This document shows, in pieces, positions 49,519 to 60,938 of a stretch of DNA of 64,000 bases (its first letter is position 1; the number at the start of each line of letters is the position of its first letter). The notes beneath the pieces were generated by a model that was not told the origin of the DNA, ran no database searches, and was given only the letters and a program-made list of their open reading frames with translations. Source of the DNA: Trichoplax adhaerens. Its lineage: Eukaryota; Placozoa; Uniplacotomia; Trichoplacea; Trichoplacidae. The position numbers were made by a program, and so were the translations under genes. Location: assembly GCF_000150275.1 (NCBI RefSeq), contig NW_002060947.1:3402980-3466979 (forward strand), in the 5' to 3' direction.

Positions 49519-51426
49519 CTAGCAATTATTACAATTAAGTAGATAAAGTTACCAATAGTCATCGCTTTTAATTCACAGTAATAACATGAATACGTTCATA
49601 GCGGTTTAAACTTGTAATCTGACTGAATATTAATCAGAAGTATAATAGAATGCTTCATCTCAGATCTGCAAACCTAACATGAAAAAATTTATTACAGTAT
49701 AATATGTTCCTGAAACTGACACTCGATGAAAGATTTTCTTTCAAATAAACATTAATCATTTCTGTACTGATTAGATAAACTGCATATGTATAGTTCATCT
49801 ATACCTGATTATTGTATTCATTAATTATTTCATTTTCACTGTAATTTAAAAATGGTACATTGTTCATCCTTCTCATAATATTGGTATGTAATATTTAAGA
49901 TGTCTATAACTCTATTCGATAACGCTAAAGTGAAGATAATTTATCGTAATTATGTGATCTGGTGGCGAAATTATCGTAGCTTCACTCCAATAAAGTGTAT
50001 TTTGCATAATTACCGTATAGTTAAATATGCATTTTTATGGATAATTTCATATAATTGTTATTCTTTGCTTATATATGATATTTATATCGTAAAATAGTAA
50101 ATTTCAAGAGTTATTTACAATGAATGGCTGTAAGAATAACATTATAGTTGTCTAGCATACTACTACAAGCAGAAATATAGTCCAGCAATAGCTATATCAC
50201 ATACAATGCCTACTGTACTACTAATCGATAATAATCGCTGATCAATAATAATAATAATAAGTGATCCAGTTACATGCTATAGAACATAAAGGTATATTCT
50301 CATTAATAACCTAGATTTATCAAGCCATTTAACATAGCTGTAAGTAATTAAATTTTAATAGGTGTTATTAACATTGATAATTCTGTCACTTTCGAGTTCA
50401 TAGCATAAATTATGTAGCACTTAAATTGCCAGCCTAAGCATCAGAGAAGGACTTTAATGCTTTCATTAAAGATTAACAAGTTACGTTACTGTAATTGTAA
50501 CTATATGCCCGGTAATTGGACTTGCAACTTCTAAGAAATCAATCGGAAAAAGTACCAGGTATGTCCAGCTACGTAGGAATATCCATAAAATCATCACAGT
50601 AAATTTATTGAAGTTATGCGCGCATCATTACACAAGCACATGCATTAAAAAGCTTCATAGATTAATAAATTATAAGCATTAATCGTGATGTCTAGTTGGC
50701 TTAACTGATTATTGCACGAAGTGGTCCAAATTTATATTATAACGAAATAAAAGTCTAAGCACTAAGATAAATTGATTTAGTAATTCAAAGAGTCTTCATA
50801 GTTTTAGTTTTAATTCTGTTTGTATAGCCATAGATATATAGATATTTTCTGTTAAAAGTACAGACTAATATGCTGTTTCTTATACAACATTATGTCGTTA
50901 ATCACCTAACAACCAATAATATTAATATTCATCTCTATAAAAATAGATAATATCGATACAATTTGATTATTATAAACTGAAATTTCAGAGCAGAATAATT
51001 AGTATATTCGATACTGTAGCGCTTACGAAATAAGTATTGCATTATATTCGTATGTATAAGTACCTTGTCTACGTTAGAGACCACAATTTAGTACTACAAT
51101 AACTGTCTAGAGCATAGTACTTGCGTTAGACCAATTATTTAACAATCAATTCCTATAGTTGAATAAGTCTTGTATTTACATGGCATCTAAAATATTATAT
51201 AATCTCGGTGATACAGGTAGCGTCTATATTAACTTTCAATACATTAAAACATGAACTTTACAAGAAATTACTTTAAAATACCTTATAACGTGAGCTACGG
51301 ACTAAATAGTATAAGGTAATAGTGATCACATATAAATCATTTTGTAGAAGTCGTTTGTAAGAAATGCGCAAGTTTAATACATTACATATATCGCCAGGCA
51401 ACATGCAAAATACAATATCAGTATTA
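49519..51426. other. Convergent intergenic region between NME5 and RB1CC1
   Basis: About 1.9 kb of AT-rich sequence containing both 3' UTRs. It has an AATAAA at 49744-49749 and an (AAT)n tract at about 50244-50260. No gene and no CAGTA/TACTG array. Confidence 0.6.
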
Positions 51427-54400
51427 CTAATTGCGTAAAAGACTGCATGGTTTTGCATATATGAGGCAAAACATTTCATCTTTAGCGACATTGAATCGAT
51501 TAATATCTTTCTTAGCCTGACAATGTTCCATCTTTTCTATCTGCGCCAATACCCATTGCGGTCCGGTATTTCCTACTCCAGCAATGAAATGTTTAAAATA
51601 ACCTTGACACGTTGGGTGCATTAAATAGAACTTTTGACGTGGTGTACAGATCTCGCATGATTGAGTTATTTTATTTAAAATCACAATAATGTAATCATTT
51701 AAGTTAAAATCACAATATGCTACGTTTTTGACGTACGACAAATTAGTCGTTGATGAGCTGCTATTAAATCTCTCATTCAGCTTCTCTTTTAAATAGTTAT
51801 TTTCAGCTGTAAGTGCATCTAGTTCTGAAAGCGCTGACGGAGACTTACTATCATCGTCTAAGTTTGGAATTTCATTTTCATTCGATTTCCGGAGTTCTTT
51901 AACCACCTCATTTAATTCTTGGCTAATAGTCATGACTTGTGATTCTACCTTATCTAAAATCGTAGCCAAAGAGGTAATATCGTCTGCATTTCCATTGTTT
52001 ATAAATGATGAGCAGGATCGTTTACATTCACTTAGTGTAACAAATGCATTGCCTATTGATCTAGAAAGACTTGTCAAAGTCATGGAATCAGTATTTTTAG
52101 TAAATACTTTACTGTCTAACTCATGTAGTGCTTGATATGAGGAAAGCATGGTAATTTGTTCCTTGAGACTGTCACATTCCTTTTCCTTAACTATCAATTT
52201 CTCTTGCATTTCAATAATAGCTAAAGGTTCTCTAGTAGCTTTAACAGCGGCTAATTCTTCTTTAATTTTAGCTGATTCAAGCTTTTGTTCTTTTGAATAT
52301 TTTATAACCTGAACTATATTATCGATCTTATTATCTATATCGTTGCCGTCAGATGTAATTATAGAAATATCTCGCATAATATCGCTATCCAACATGATAT
52401 CATCTACGGCCTTTAATAACGTTGTCAGCTTAATAGTATCTTCGTTACTTGCATTATCAATATTGCAGACATCGTCCGGCGAACAATCGGAGCGATCAGC
52501 AACAATTTGGGATTGCTATAAGAATTAAGAACGCAAAACAAGCAAGTATTTAAGTTTCGAGAATGCAATTGTTAGGAAAATTGCTCACAATTAAACCTTA
52601 CCTGTTCATTAAATGAAGCCAGTACAACATTTAGCTTCTCATTTGTATCTGTGATGTAGTCGTCAATATCACGTTTACTTTTCTTAACCTCGTTTAAAAT
52701 ATCATTAAGTTCAGATTTTACAGTTGCTAAGTAACTTTCTTTCCATTGCTTAAACATTCGATTCGCTATCACTTTACTATCATAGTCTTTGCTTTCAAGG
52801 CCATCGGGCATTCGTGGGCTTGTTATAGTATCATCAATATTTGGACTTTGATTCTTATCTTTACCATTTCTTAAGAGGGTGTGATTAATGCTATCAGTAT
52901 TACTAGAAAAAATAAAAGGTTCGGAATCATCCGGATCATCAGAAAACAACCTAGGGCTGTTATTATTAAATGCTTTATTGGTGGGTACGACGGTTTCATC
53001 CATTGCAATGAACTCAAATCTATTACTTTTTGACGTTGGAGACAACTTTCCACTACAACTAAAATTACATGGTTTGACCAGTAAATCATCGGCCATTTTC
53101 TTTAAAGATAGCTCCGATAATGCATTACTATTTAATTCATAATATAATCTTTGTAAATCATCTCGAGATATAGATGGCAAAGTAGTATTAATAGTTTTAG
53201 GTGGTTGATGGGAATATGTAATAGGGTACTCGCTTAAACCAGGGAAGAGTCGTAACAAGAAATGCTTGCCAATCCAATCTGCAAATTGCTTTCTTCGGGT
53301 AATTTCTTCTTGTAGCTCTTTTTGAGATTTTTCATATACTTTACTAGCCCAATGCATGACGTTAACAGAAAATTCCCATCTGTGCACAGTTTCAGATAGC
53401 AACCTCAAGTATACTTCTGGAGATGATCTAATTTGCTCCAGAATGGATAGTCTATGACGCAAATGTTTTAGCGTTTGATGATGGATGACTAACTTACTAT
53501 CACATTCACAAATACTCCTTTCCATTACGATTAACCAACGAAGACGACCGTGTAAATTATTGGATAATTCCGTTTTGGAACGAAAGCAACGTTGATAAAT
53601 ATCATTTAATTTTTTATGATTAGCATGCATAAGTTTCAGCTGTTCCGTATGGCCTTGCCAAAGATCGGACAAGACTGAACTATCCTTTAAACTACTAATT
53701 CTATCGTTATTTTGTGCAAAACCTTGAGCCATTTCAGTCTGATTTTGGGCTATCTCTTGCCCACTAGAAACTAGTTGAGATAAATCGTTGAATCGATTTT
53801 CGATACCTTTTACCTCTATCATATCTGCATTATTAACAGCATCCGCAACAGCACACATTTCTCCAATCAGGTCTTTATAAAAGGCATCATTTAAATGTTT
53901 TAACGCTCTACTACAATCTTCAATCATACTGTTCAAATTACTACCAGCATCTTGAGTAATAATCCAATCAAATAAGCTCATTTCGGTACTTTCTAGTTCA
54001 TTATCGCTACTCGATAACAACCTCGGAATAACGGGAACGTATTTAAGCAATGGTAGGACGTGATCAAGCCTAGAAATATTGAATAGGATAGATTATAGTA
54101 TACGGATAATAATGCTGGATAGTATAGACTAAATATGCGAATTTTTTAAATTCAGCAATAAAATTTTACAGATAGCTTTCTTTAAAGAATAGCACAAAAG
54201 TTGTACAAGTATACCTGTCTAACGTTGTCAAATACTTCTCTCTTTTACTAACATAGTCATTACAATTATTGCTAAAAGCGTTCAACCGCTTTCGCAGTGA
54301 ATCAGCTACAGATCCTAAATTAGTGAAAACCGCCTTCCAAGCAGCATACTGCAGCTGCTGATCGCGAACCAGAATCTTTAATTCTTCTATCATCCTATCG

Positions 54401-55334
54401 TCTGTAGCATAGTATAACAATTATAAAAGTTACATTTTGCTATCAATGAATGCAATTGAGATGTCAAATTGTGAAGGAGAGGAGTTATCACTAGCAAGTG
54501 CATTACGTACACAATCGGTAGTTAAAATACACTGAAGGAAATGCAGTTACAATAGAACTAAGTGTTACAAAGAATTGCAATAACACGGTTCTAGAGTAGT
54601 GATATGCATGCAAAGTGAAAGTAAAGTCCCTTTGACCTCATGTTGACATCTGTTTATCTGTTGCTGAAAATGAAATGGTCAAGGGAGCGACAATTAATTT
54701 CGTGCACACTCCTAAATAGGAACTACTGCAAGTTACCAGCTAGATTTACCTTCTCTACTCAATTGTAACGCTAGATCTGTCCTAACTGCAACCGTTTTGA
54801 TAGAGTTAGGCAAACTTAAGGCTGACTCTATTGCTTCTGTCCAGCGAATATTAGATGCATATGGCTTGATCGATGGAGGATTTGGCATTTCCATGATCGA
54901 CTTGTTGAAAAGATAGATAGGGTTAGACTCTACCGTGCCACACCTATTGGAAAAAAGTAACCGATTCTGCAGATTAGAAGAAATGATCGCGCATTTATTG
55001 CAAGGACATTATACCGTAATAAGCATTACTACTGCTTAATGTGATACTCTGTGGAGTTATAATGATAAAAGATGACAACTGCCACAAGTATTGTAATATC
55101 GTAAGCAAGCCTAAAAGGCACTGACGACAACCACGGATTTACTTACCCATTGTAGAAACAGATTTTATTAGCAGAATTAAGAAGTTGTCCTCCATTGACG
55201 AGTAGCACTTGATTGGCTATGCCAACATTAATCTTTTCAAATATTTCTTCCTTTAGCTTACTGACACTTTCTAGAGCAACCTCAACATCGAAGGTGTACA
55301 ACGTACCACTATTAGCATAAAATACGAAAGCCAT
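51427..55334 (-). CDS. RB1CC1: RB1CC1/FIP200 (Atg11/Atg17-like autophagy scaffold), compact form
   Basis: Scaffold of the ULK1 complex that starts autophagosome formation and binds cargo receptors through its C-terminal claw. Five exons on the complement: 55147-55334, 54750-54943, 54215-54401, 52602-54069, 51427-52515. They are in phase and give 1041 residues, against about 1,590 in human. The N-terminal ubiquitin-like part has GTLYTFDVE, VLLVNGGQLL and NPIYLFNKSIM. It is followed by the conserved scaffold: LFDWIITQD, MAQGFAQNNDRISSLKDSSVL, ELSNNLHGRLRWL, and FLLRLFPGLSEYP with ISRDDLQ. A coiled-coil stretch follows (about 760-940). The claw lies at about 941-1035: DFNLNDYIIVILN, QKFYLMHP, PQWVLAQIEKMEHCQAKK, NRFNVAKDEMF. 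The missing length relative to human is mostly the central coiled coil. The start is the first Met of the ubiquitin-like domain. Confidence 0.93.
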
Positions 55335-57741
55335 AACTTTGTTTTAACAGCATTAAAATTCCTAAAAATATAAAGAATATACATATGTACAGGATCAAAA
55401 CCACATGCTTATTATGATGTTAAAAAACTAATGAAAACTCCATTAGGATCTATAACCAGACCAATTTGTTTCCGAATTTTTATTTGCTATATCTTTGAAC
55501 CATATTTACGATAGTATTCTAGGATTGAATAGTTTTAAACTAACAAATTATAAGATAGCTGGTGAAACAATCTTCCACAGCCCTTAAATGCATCGTTTCA
55601 TATTTATACAACTATAAATTGTAAATCTTCGTCGCAATAAGTATCTACCCGGATATTAATCAGAGTTAATAAAGAAAACTATTTATAGAAATTGGCCTAC
55701 GCTCAGAATTAAAGCGTACTTTATTGGGAGACATCGAAATGGAATACTTTATTTAAGAACAGCAGCATGGCAGAAGATCCAGTGAGTCCTTGAATGAATT
55801 GATAGATCATGGCAAAAGATATCTCAAATTGGACCTACTATATTTACAAGCGAGTTATAAATAAGAAAAACTCTTAGGAGTCTATGAGAATAGACAGGCA
55901 TTGTAAGAGTTTAATACTCGACTTCACATATGCATGAAAATACGAGTGTATTTGTATGCCTAGCACAAACTATTTCTGAAGCGGTCAATTTAGAGAATCT
56001 CAACCATCAAGTCTCCCACTAGTATTTATGTCCTGTCTATGGCTGTAATCCGATAACAAAATGATCTTCCGAAAAATATAAAAATGTCGCTAAGATTTGC
56101 AATGCAAGCAAAGAGTTGTTCAAATAGTGCTAGCCTTAAAGTGAACCCAATGTTGACATCTTCAGTGGATAAAAGTATATGGACTATAGAGTTCAATTAC
56201 GACGACATTCTACCAATAAAGCGACGAGCAACGTTATATGATGAGTTATCCTGTATGACTTTCTAATTAAGGGTATCTTCTATCCTTGCTAATCCTGCTA
56301 TCGAAGTCACCACGAAAAGGTTTCATACTAATATCATCAATCCTACGTAGATATTTACTACCGAGTGTTACACAGTAATAGGATAGGATATTACTCGGCT
56401 TACAAATACGATTACTTTAGACATTACGTAAGATTTTCCATCATCTGTCATAGAAGTATTTTGCTACATAATCAATCTTGATACAGACCAGTCACTGAAT
56501 TGGTCACGAACAGTGTAAGCGTAGTCGCGTACGCTAGATTGAGTAACATGTTGAGGATTGGATGTGATAGAATTTCGCAAGGGTATCACGTAATATTACT
56601 ACTGTACTTCGTAATCATTGCCATTATAATGTAGTTCGCAGTATCATAACAATTTCAATCTTTATTATGGTGCTAAGAGATAAAATTATTCTAATCAATA
56701 AGGTAAGCATAATTTAACGTGCGGATGTCCATTGTACTGTATAGATTCAGACATATTTCTGTCGGTAACAGCTTGACCGTATTTCTAGTTCAGAGGATAT
56801 TCCTTCAAATCAGTATCAATTAGGTATCAGAAAATTGCTTCTATCACTGTTCAATCTATAATAGAAAATGTATAGCTCTATGCAAGCTTCCATTTTGGAA
56901 TATTTCGCGCTATGCAGCCGGAAGTAATTGTACCTAACGTAAGGTTGTCTGAAATCGATTATAATATCATATCGAAGAGCATTTTTAAACTTTCTTAGCA
57001 TATCGTTACTAGAAACGCAATCATACCTTACTATATTTAAAGTATGAGATTATCTATTCATTGTATCGATAGTACAGTATGTTAAAAAATTTCCTTTATA
57101 ATATATTTGTGTATTATCCCATTCTAGTCTGTCGAAATTTGCAACCGAACAACACCAGTCCTCTTGGCAGAATGTCAAGTACAGATACGCCTACACTGAT
57201 TGTATCACATCGTTACTGCAAAGTATTATTTTTAAATCACAACTGGCCTGACGTTAAGACTTCTTCTCAAAGTACAGAATATTTTTTACTCTATCAACAC
57301 ATCAATCTTAGTAATCTTACCACTTTATTGAATCCAAGAAATGATTAATTCCGTGCACAACGACGTAAACTGCGCTAGTCAATCACTTCATTCCGAGTTG
57401 GAAGCGTTGAAAAATGTCCTCTTCCAGTGCTGTACTGTAGTGTGCTACCGCTCGTGTTCACTACCAGCGGCACCGAGAAGCCACTGATACAGTGGAAAGT
57501 AAGGATGGTACTGCGCAGAATCGGTGAATGTACATATGAAGTTATAACCGAGTGTTTAGTCCTATACAGTAGTTGCCTCTATGGTCAAACACAAGAGATT
57601 GTACCACGAAGAATGGTGGCGTATGGGGATTGCTGTGAGCTGATAATCTTTACTCTATACGATTACAACAAAAATGTGAGGAAAATCATTGGAAAATATC
57701 CTGATATTACACTCAGAAATCTCAAATGACTTTCCACACAC

Positions 57742-57925
57742 CCTGTACACAGTGTACAGTCATCACTACAGTGGCCGAGGATATCACTATCTGGTGTTCG
57801 GTCTTATAGTAGCTACTATGGTCAAATACAAGATTCTTTTATGACTCCAAATCTCGCTATACTGTACATTGTGTACAGTACATTTGAGTGTACAACGTAA
57901 TAACATATCACGGTGTACACGGTTT
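57742..57925. repeat. CAGTA/TACTG-related array D1 (GTGTAC-rich)
   Basis: Looser than the other arrays. It has the palindrome CTGTACACAGTGTACAG near 57748-57764 and TGTACATTGTGTACA near 57862-57877. The stretch 57742-57770 resembles 47481-47510 near array C, with the shared piece AGTCATCACT. Confidence 0.65.
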
Positions 57926-58095
57926 GCAGTAGAACTTGAATTATGGAGAAATTAGATATCGTACGTGAATTCTGCCAATGGATTCTTATAATTTAACTCT
58001 TCCTCTATCGACTGATATGTATTTTATTGAAAATCGACAAAAATTTCAATTTTTTATTTTTAAAATTTATCGGGAATCAGTTCTGGGACAACTTG

Positions 58096-58360
58096 TACAG
58101 TATTTTGCATTTTGCTGTACAGTGTACAGTACTGCACAGCTTACACTAGTGGCCACTGGACACTGGACAGTGGACAATGGATACCCACACAAGGTAAAAA
58201 CTAAAAACTACTATGATGGACTTTGCCTAGTTCGCCGTTACAGTGTACAGTGTACAGTACACCAGTGGTCACTTGGACAGTGGATAATGGACACCACACA
58301 AGGTAAAAAACTATGGTGGACTTTGCCTAGTTCGCCGTTACTGTGCAGTACTTACTGTTA
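58096..58360. repeat. Tandem repeat of about 100 bp with array D2
   Basis: Two similar copies, about 58148-58260 and 58261-58351. Each contains GGACAGTGGA, CACACAAGGTAAAAA and GGACTTTGCCTAGTTCGCCG, ending in GTAC-rich sequence. The second copy is shorter by an internal gap after the GGTAAAAA run. Confidence 0.8.
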
Positions 58361-58530
58361 ATGGTGAATGCTTGATTCTATCCATTCGACATGTAGCCAT
58401 TTCTAAATTTGTATAATTAACGAGCAGAAAGTCCCCCTTGGTGATACTTTGCGTCAATGGATTGTGTTAATACTAAAGGAATAAATTTCCAATTACTTTC
58501 CTTTTCTCTGTCAGTTGTGCACTGCACATT

Positions 58531-58812
58531 TACAGTACAGTACAGTACTGTACTGTACAGCCTACAGTGAAACTCTACAGTACTGTACTGTACACTGTAC
58601 TGTACAGTAGTGTAGCAAGAGAAGAGAACTACTGCGCCGTGTACTGTACAGTACAAAATTGAATTCGTCTCGCAATTTCATACACTTGTAGTCTACTGTT
58701 GGTGCCGTACTCTACAGTACACTCTACTGTACTGTACTGTACCGTCAATTCCATCGATAGGGTACAGTACAATATACTGTAAGTCGCACTGTACAATGTA
58801 CTGTACGTCGCA
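58531..58812. repeat. CAGTA/TACTG quasi-palindromic array D3
   Basis: Dense alternating pentamer runs at 58531-58612, further pieces at 58640-58655 and 58711-58744, and a last group at 58762-58805. The last group overlaps the most upstream in-frame ATG of nocturnin (58796). Confidence 0.85.
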
Positions 58813-60898
58813 CTTTACCGGTGTTTACTTTTTTCCAATCGCTGGTACCGGTACCGATGCTCGCTACCAGAAAGAGGCTAGTTTTCCCTTTCACATTTTG
58901 GGTACCTTTGGTAATGTCTCCGCAATGCATACTGCAGGGATGGATGCCGCATCATCTCCAGTTTTAGAGGACACATTGCATACTTTAAAAAATTCGCCTT
59001 CCGTTATTAATAGACAATTTGTACGATGTGATCAAAACGATATCCTACAAGAAGTGTCCAGTCATCAGGCCCGTCATGACGAATGCTTCCGAGTGATGCA
59101 GTGGAATGTGCTAGCGGATGGTAAGGCTGTCCTGTACAGTATTATGCAGGACCGATTAGGCGCAGTCAATTTCTCTATCAATAAAATCTCATCATGCCTT
59201 AGTAATTCAGTGAACTGTACGCTTAGCAGTCACCTAGCATTTGAAAGAGAGAAATGTATAAAACTGCAATCTAAAATTTTGATAGACATGAGTACATAGA
59301 ACATTACTTTATCAAACACAAGCTTGAACCTAAAACTCCACTAGTTTCGTAAAATTGGATTTCCATTACCTTAGCCGATGTGCTAATATAACTTTCTTTA
59401 TGCGACAGGATCAAGTGGAAATTTTTATTGACAGATATCGTACAGTAATTTGAACTTACGTTGCCAGTCATAGTGAATAGTCTACTAATCAACTTTCTTT
59501 TGCTTAGCCAAAGCGGGTAATGACTAGATTTTTTAAATTATAAAACCTAACTATATGCTCGCTCTGCCCCATAAGAATAAGAATAAACTTATCAAATCCA
59601 AAATGAGCATATAGACTATCCAGTTCATAACTTGGAGCAGAACAAATGACTTACAGTACAGTACAGTGGATCATATTTTTTACAGTGAGCAACAACAAAT
59701 ATCTTTGCACTCTACCAGCTGGCTATACCAATACATTCTCGGTGGCATTTCATTTTACTGCATGAAATTAAAATTTGAATTATTCTACAGAATTGAGTTG
59801 CTCAGTACACGATCAGATGACGTAATCATAATGAACTGTAATAACGAACATGGATGGCAAAAGAGTAATAACGCAACTTTCTATATAATTGCGAACAAGC
59901 TCTTGCGAGTATTCTGTTGCATTGCGGCAAGGCAATTGCATATTGCACTCTACAGTGAAATAGGAGAATAGTGTACGCGTTTTAAAAATTGCGAGTTCCA
60001 TGTCATAATCGACAGCCATTTCTGTAAACCTGCAGAAGTTTAGAGACTAACTCTATAACGCTTTTTAATTACAGCATTAAGTAAATCAGGACCCAATGAA
60101 AACTTTATTAAGTGTCCGCAGACTGCCTTAGCTTGGTCCTCAAGAAAGCATAGTCTGATGCAAGAAATTTTAAGGAGTAAAGCCGATATTATCTGTCTAG
60201 AAGAAGTTGACCATTATTCAGATTTTTTTCAACCTATCCTAACATCTCTGGATTACATTGGTTTTTTCGTACCTAAACCTGATTCACCCTGTCTTTTATA
60301 CGATGAAAATAACGGTCCAGATGGATGTGCATTATTCTTCTCAGCCAAAAAGTTCTCCTTAATTTTACACGACCAGTTCATCCTTCGGAAGAATGACGGA
60401 GATACCAATCAAGTCGCAATCGTTATATTATTAGAGACTACCTTTTTACCTGAGTCAAAGAAAATTTGTATCGTTTGCACTCACTTAAAATCTCATTCTA
60501 GCGAATGGTGTGAAAACATACGTAAGGAACAAAGTGCATTTTTGCTGAATAAAGTTGGTCAGCTAATTAACTTCGAATATATTCCTATTATCATATGTGG
60601 GGATTTTAATACCGATCCAAATACTCCAACTTATACAAACTTTGCAAACTTTCAACCATGTCATCTTAAAAGTGCTTATGCATTAAACGGTGAAGAACCT
60701 AAATTTACTACTTGGAAATTTCGCCCTAAATGTCAAGTGTGTCATACGATCGATTATATTTGGTTTTCTGATAAATTTTTAAAGCGCGTTCAATTCCTTG
60801 CCATACCAACAATGTCGGAAATTGGCCCAAACGCTTTGCCAGCTGAGCATTACCCATCAGATCACATGTCACTGGTTGCTGAATTTAAGTATAATTAA
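58796..60898 (+). CDS. NOCT: Nocturnin (EEP-family NADP(H) 2'-phosphatase)
   Basis: Member of the exonuclease/endonuclease/phosphatase fold. Related to CCR4 deadenylases, it is now known in animals to convert NADP(H) to NAD(H); vertebrate nocturnin is circadian and partly mitochondrial. Two exons, 58796-59120 and 60075-60898, join in phase to at most 382 residues. Conserved pieces: RVMQWNVLADALSKSG at about 99-114 (Asn104), IICLEEVDHYSDFFQP with catalytic-type Glu152, NNGPDGCALFF, CTHLK, IICGDFNTDP (Asp285, Asn287), TIDYIWFS and YPSDHMSLVAEF (Asp371, His372). All the expected metal and catalytic positions are present. The start is uncertain: the ATG at 58796 lies inside repeat array D3, and ATGs at 58925 and 58940 would give shorter proteins that keep the whole catalytic domain. 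The 954-bp intron (59121-60074) holds no other gene I can see. Confidence 0.92.
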
Positions 60899-60932
60899 GA
60901 AATCCTTTTGACGCTATAAATGTATAGACGTT

Positions 60933-60938
60933 AATAAA
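60933..60938 (+). terminator. Poly(A) signal of nocturnin
   Basis: Canonical AATAAA 35 bases after the nocturnin stop codon. It implies a very short 3' UTR if used. Confidence 0.5.

Larger units (their letters stand above)
55335..58795. promoter_or_regulatory. Divergent intergenic region between RB1CC1 and nocturnin
   Basis: About 3.5 kb. The left half (to about 57350) is plain AT-rich sequence holding the RB1CC1 promoter. The right half is richer in G+C and packed with CAGTA/TACTG arrays, GTGTACAC palindromes and a tandem repeat (58146-58352). The open frames 56084-56266, 57079-57348, 57427-57729, 57978-58361 and 58417-58656 show no family resemblance and I do not accept them as genes. A 5' non-coding exon of nocturnin could be here. 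Confidence 0.55.

Noticed and set aside
57978-58656. Frames at 57978-58361 (+) and 58417-58656 (-)
   Set aside because: Produced by arrays and the tandem repeat; no recognisable domain.
7357-58812. CAGTA arrays as microRNA hairpin genes
   Set aside because: The palindromes are very short-period and interrupted, with no single long stem-loop of precursor type; a simple-repeat or promoter-element explanation is sufficient.
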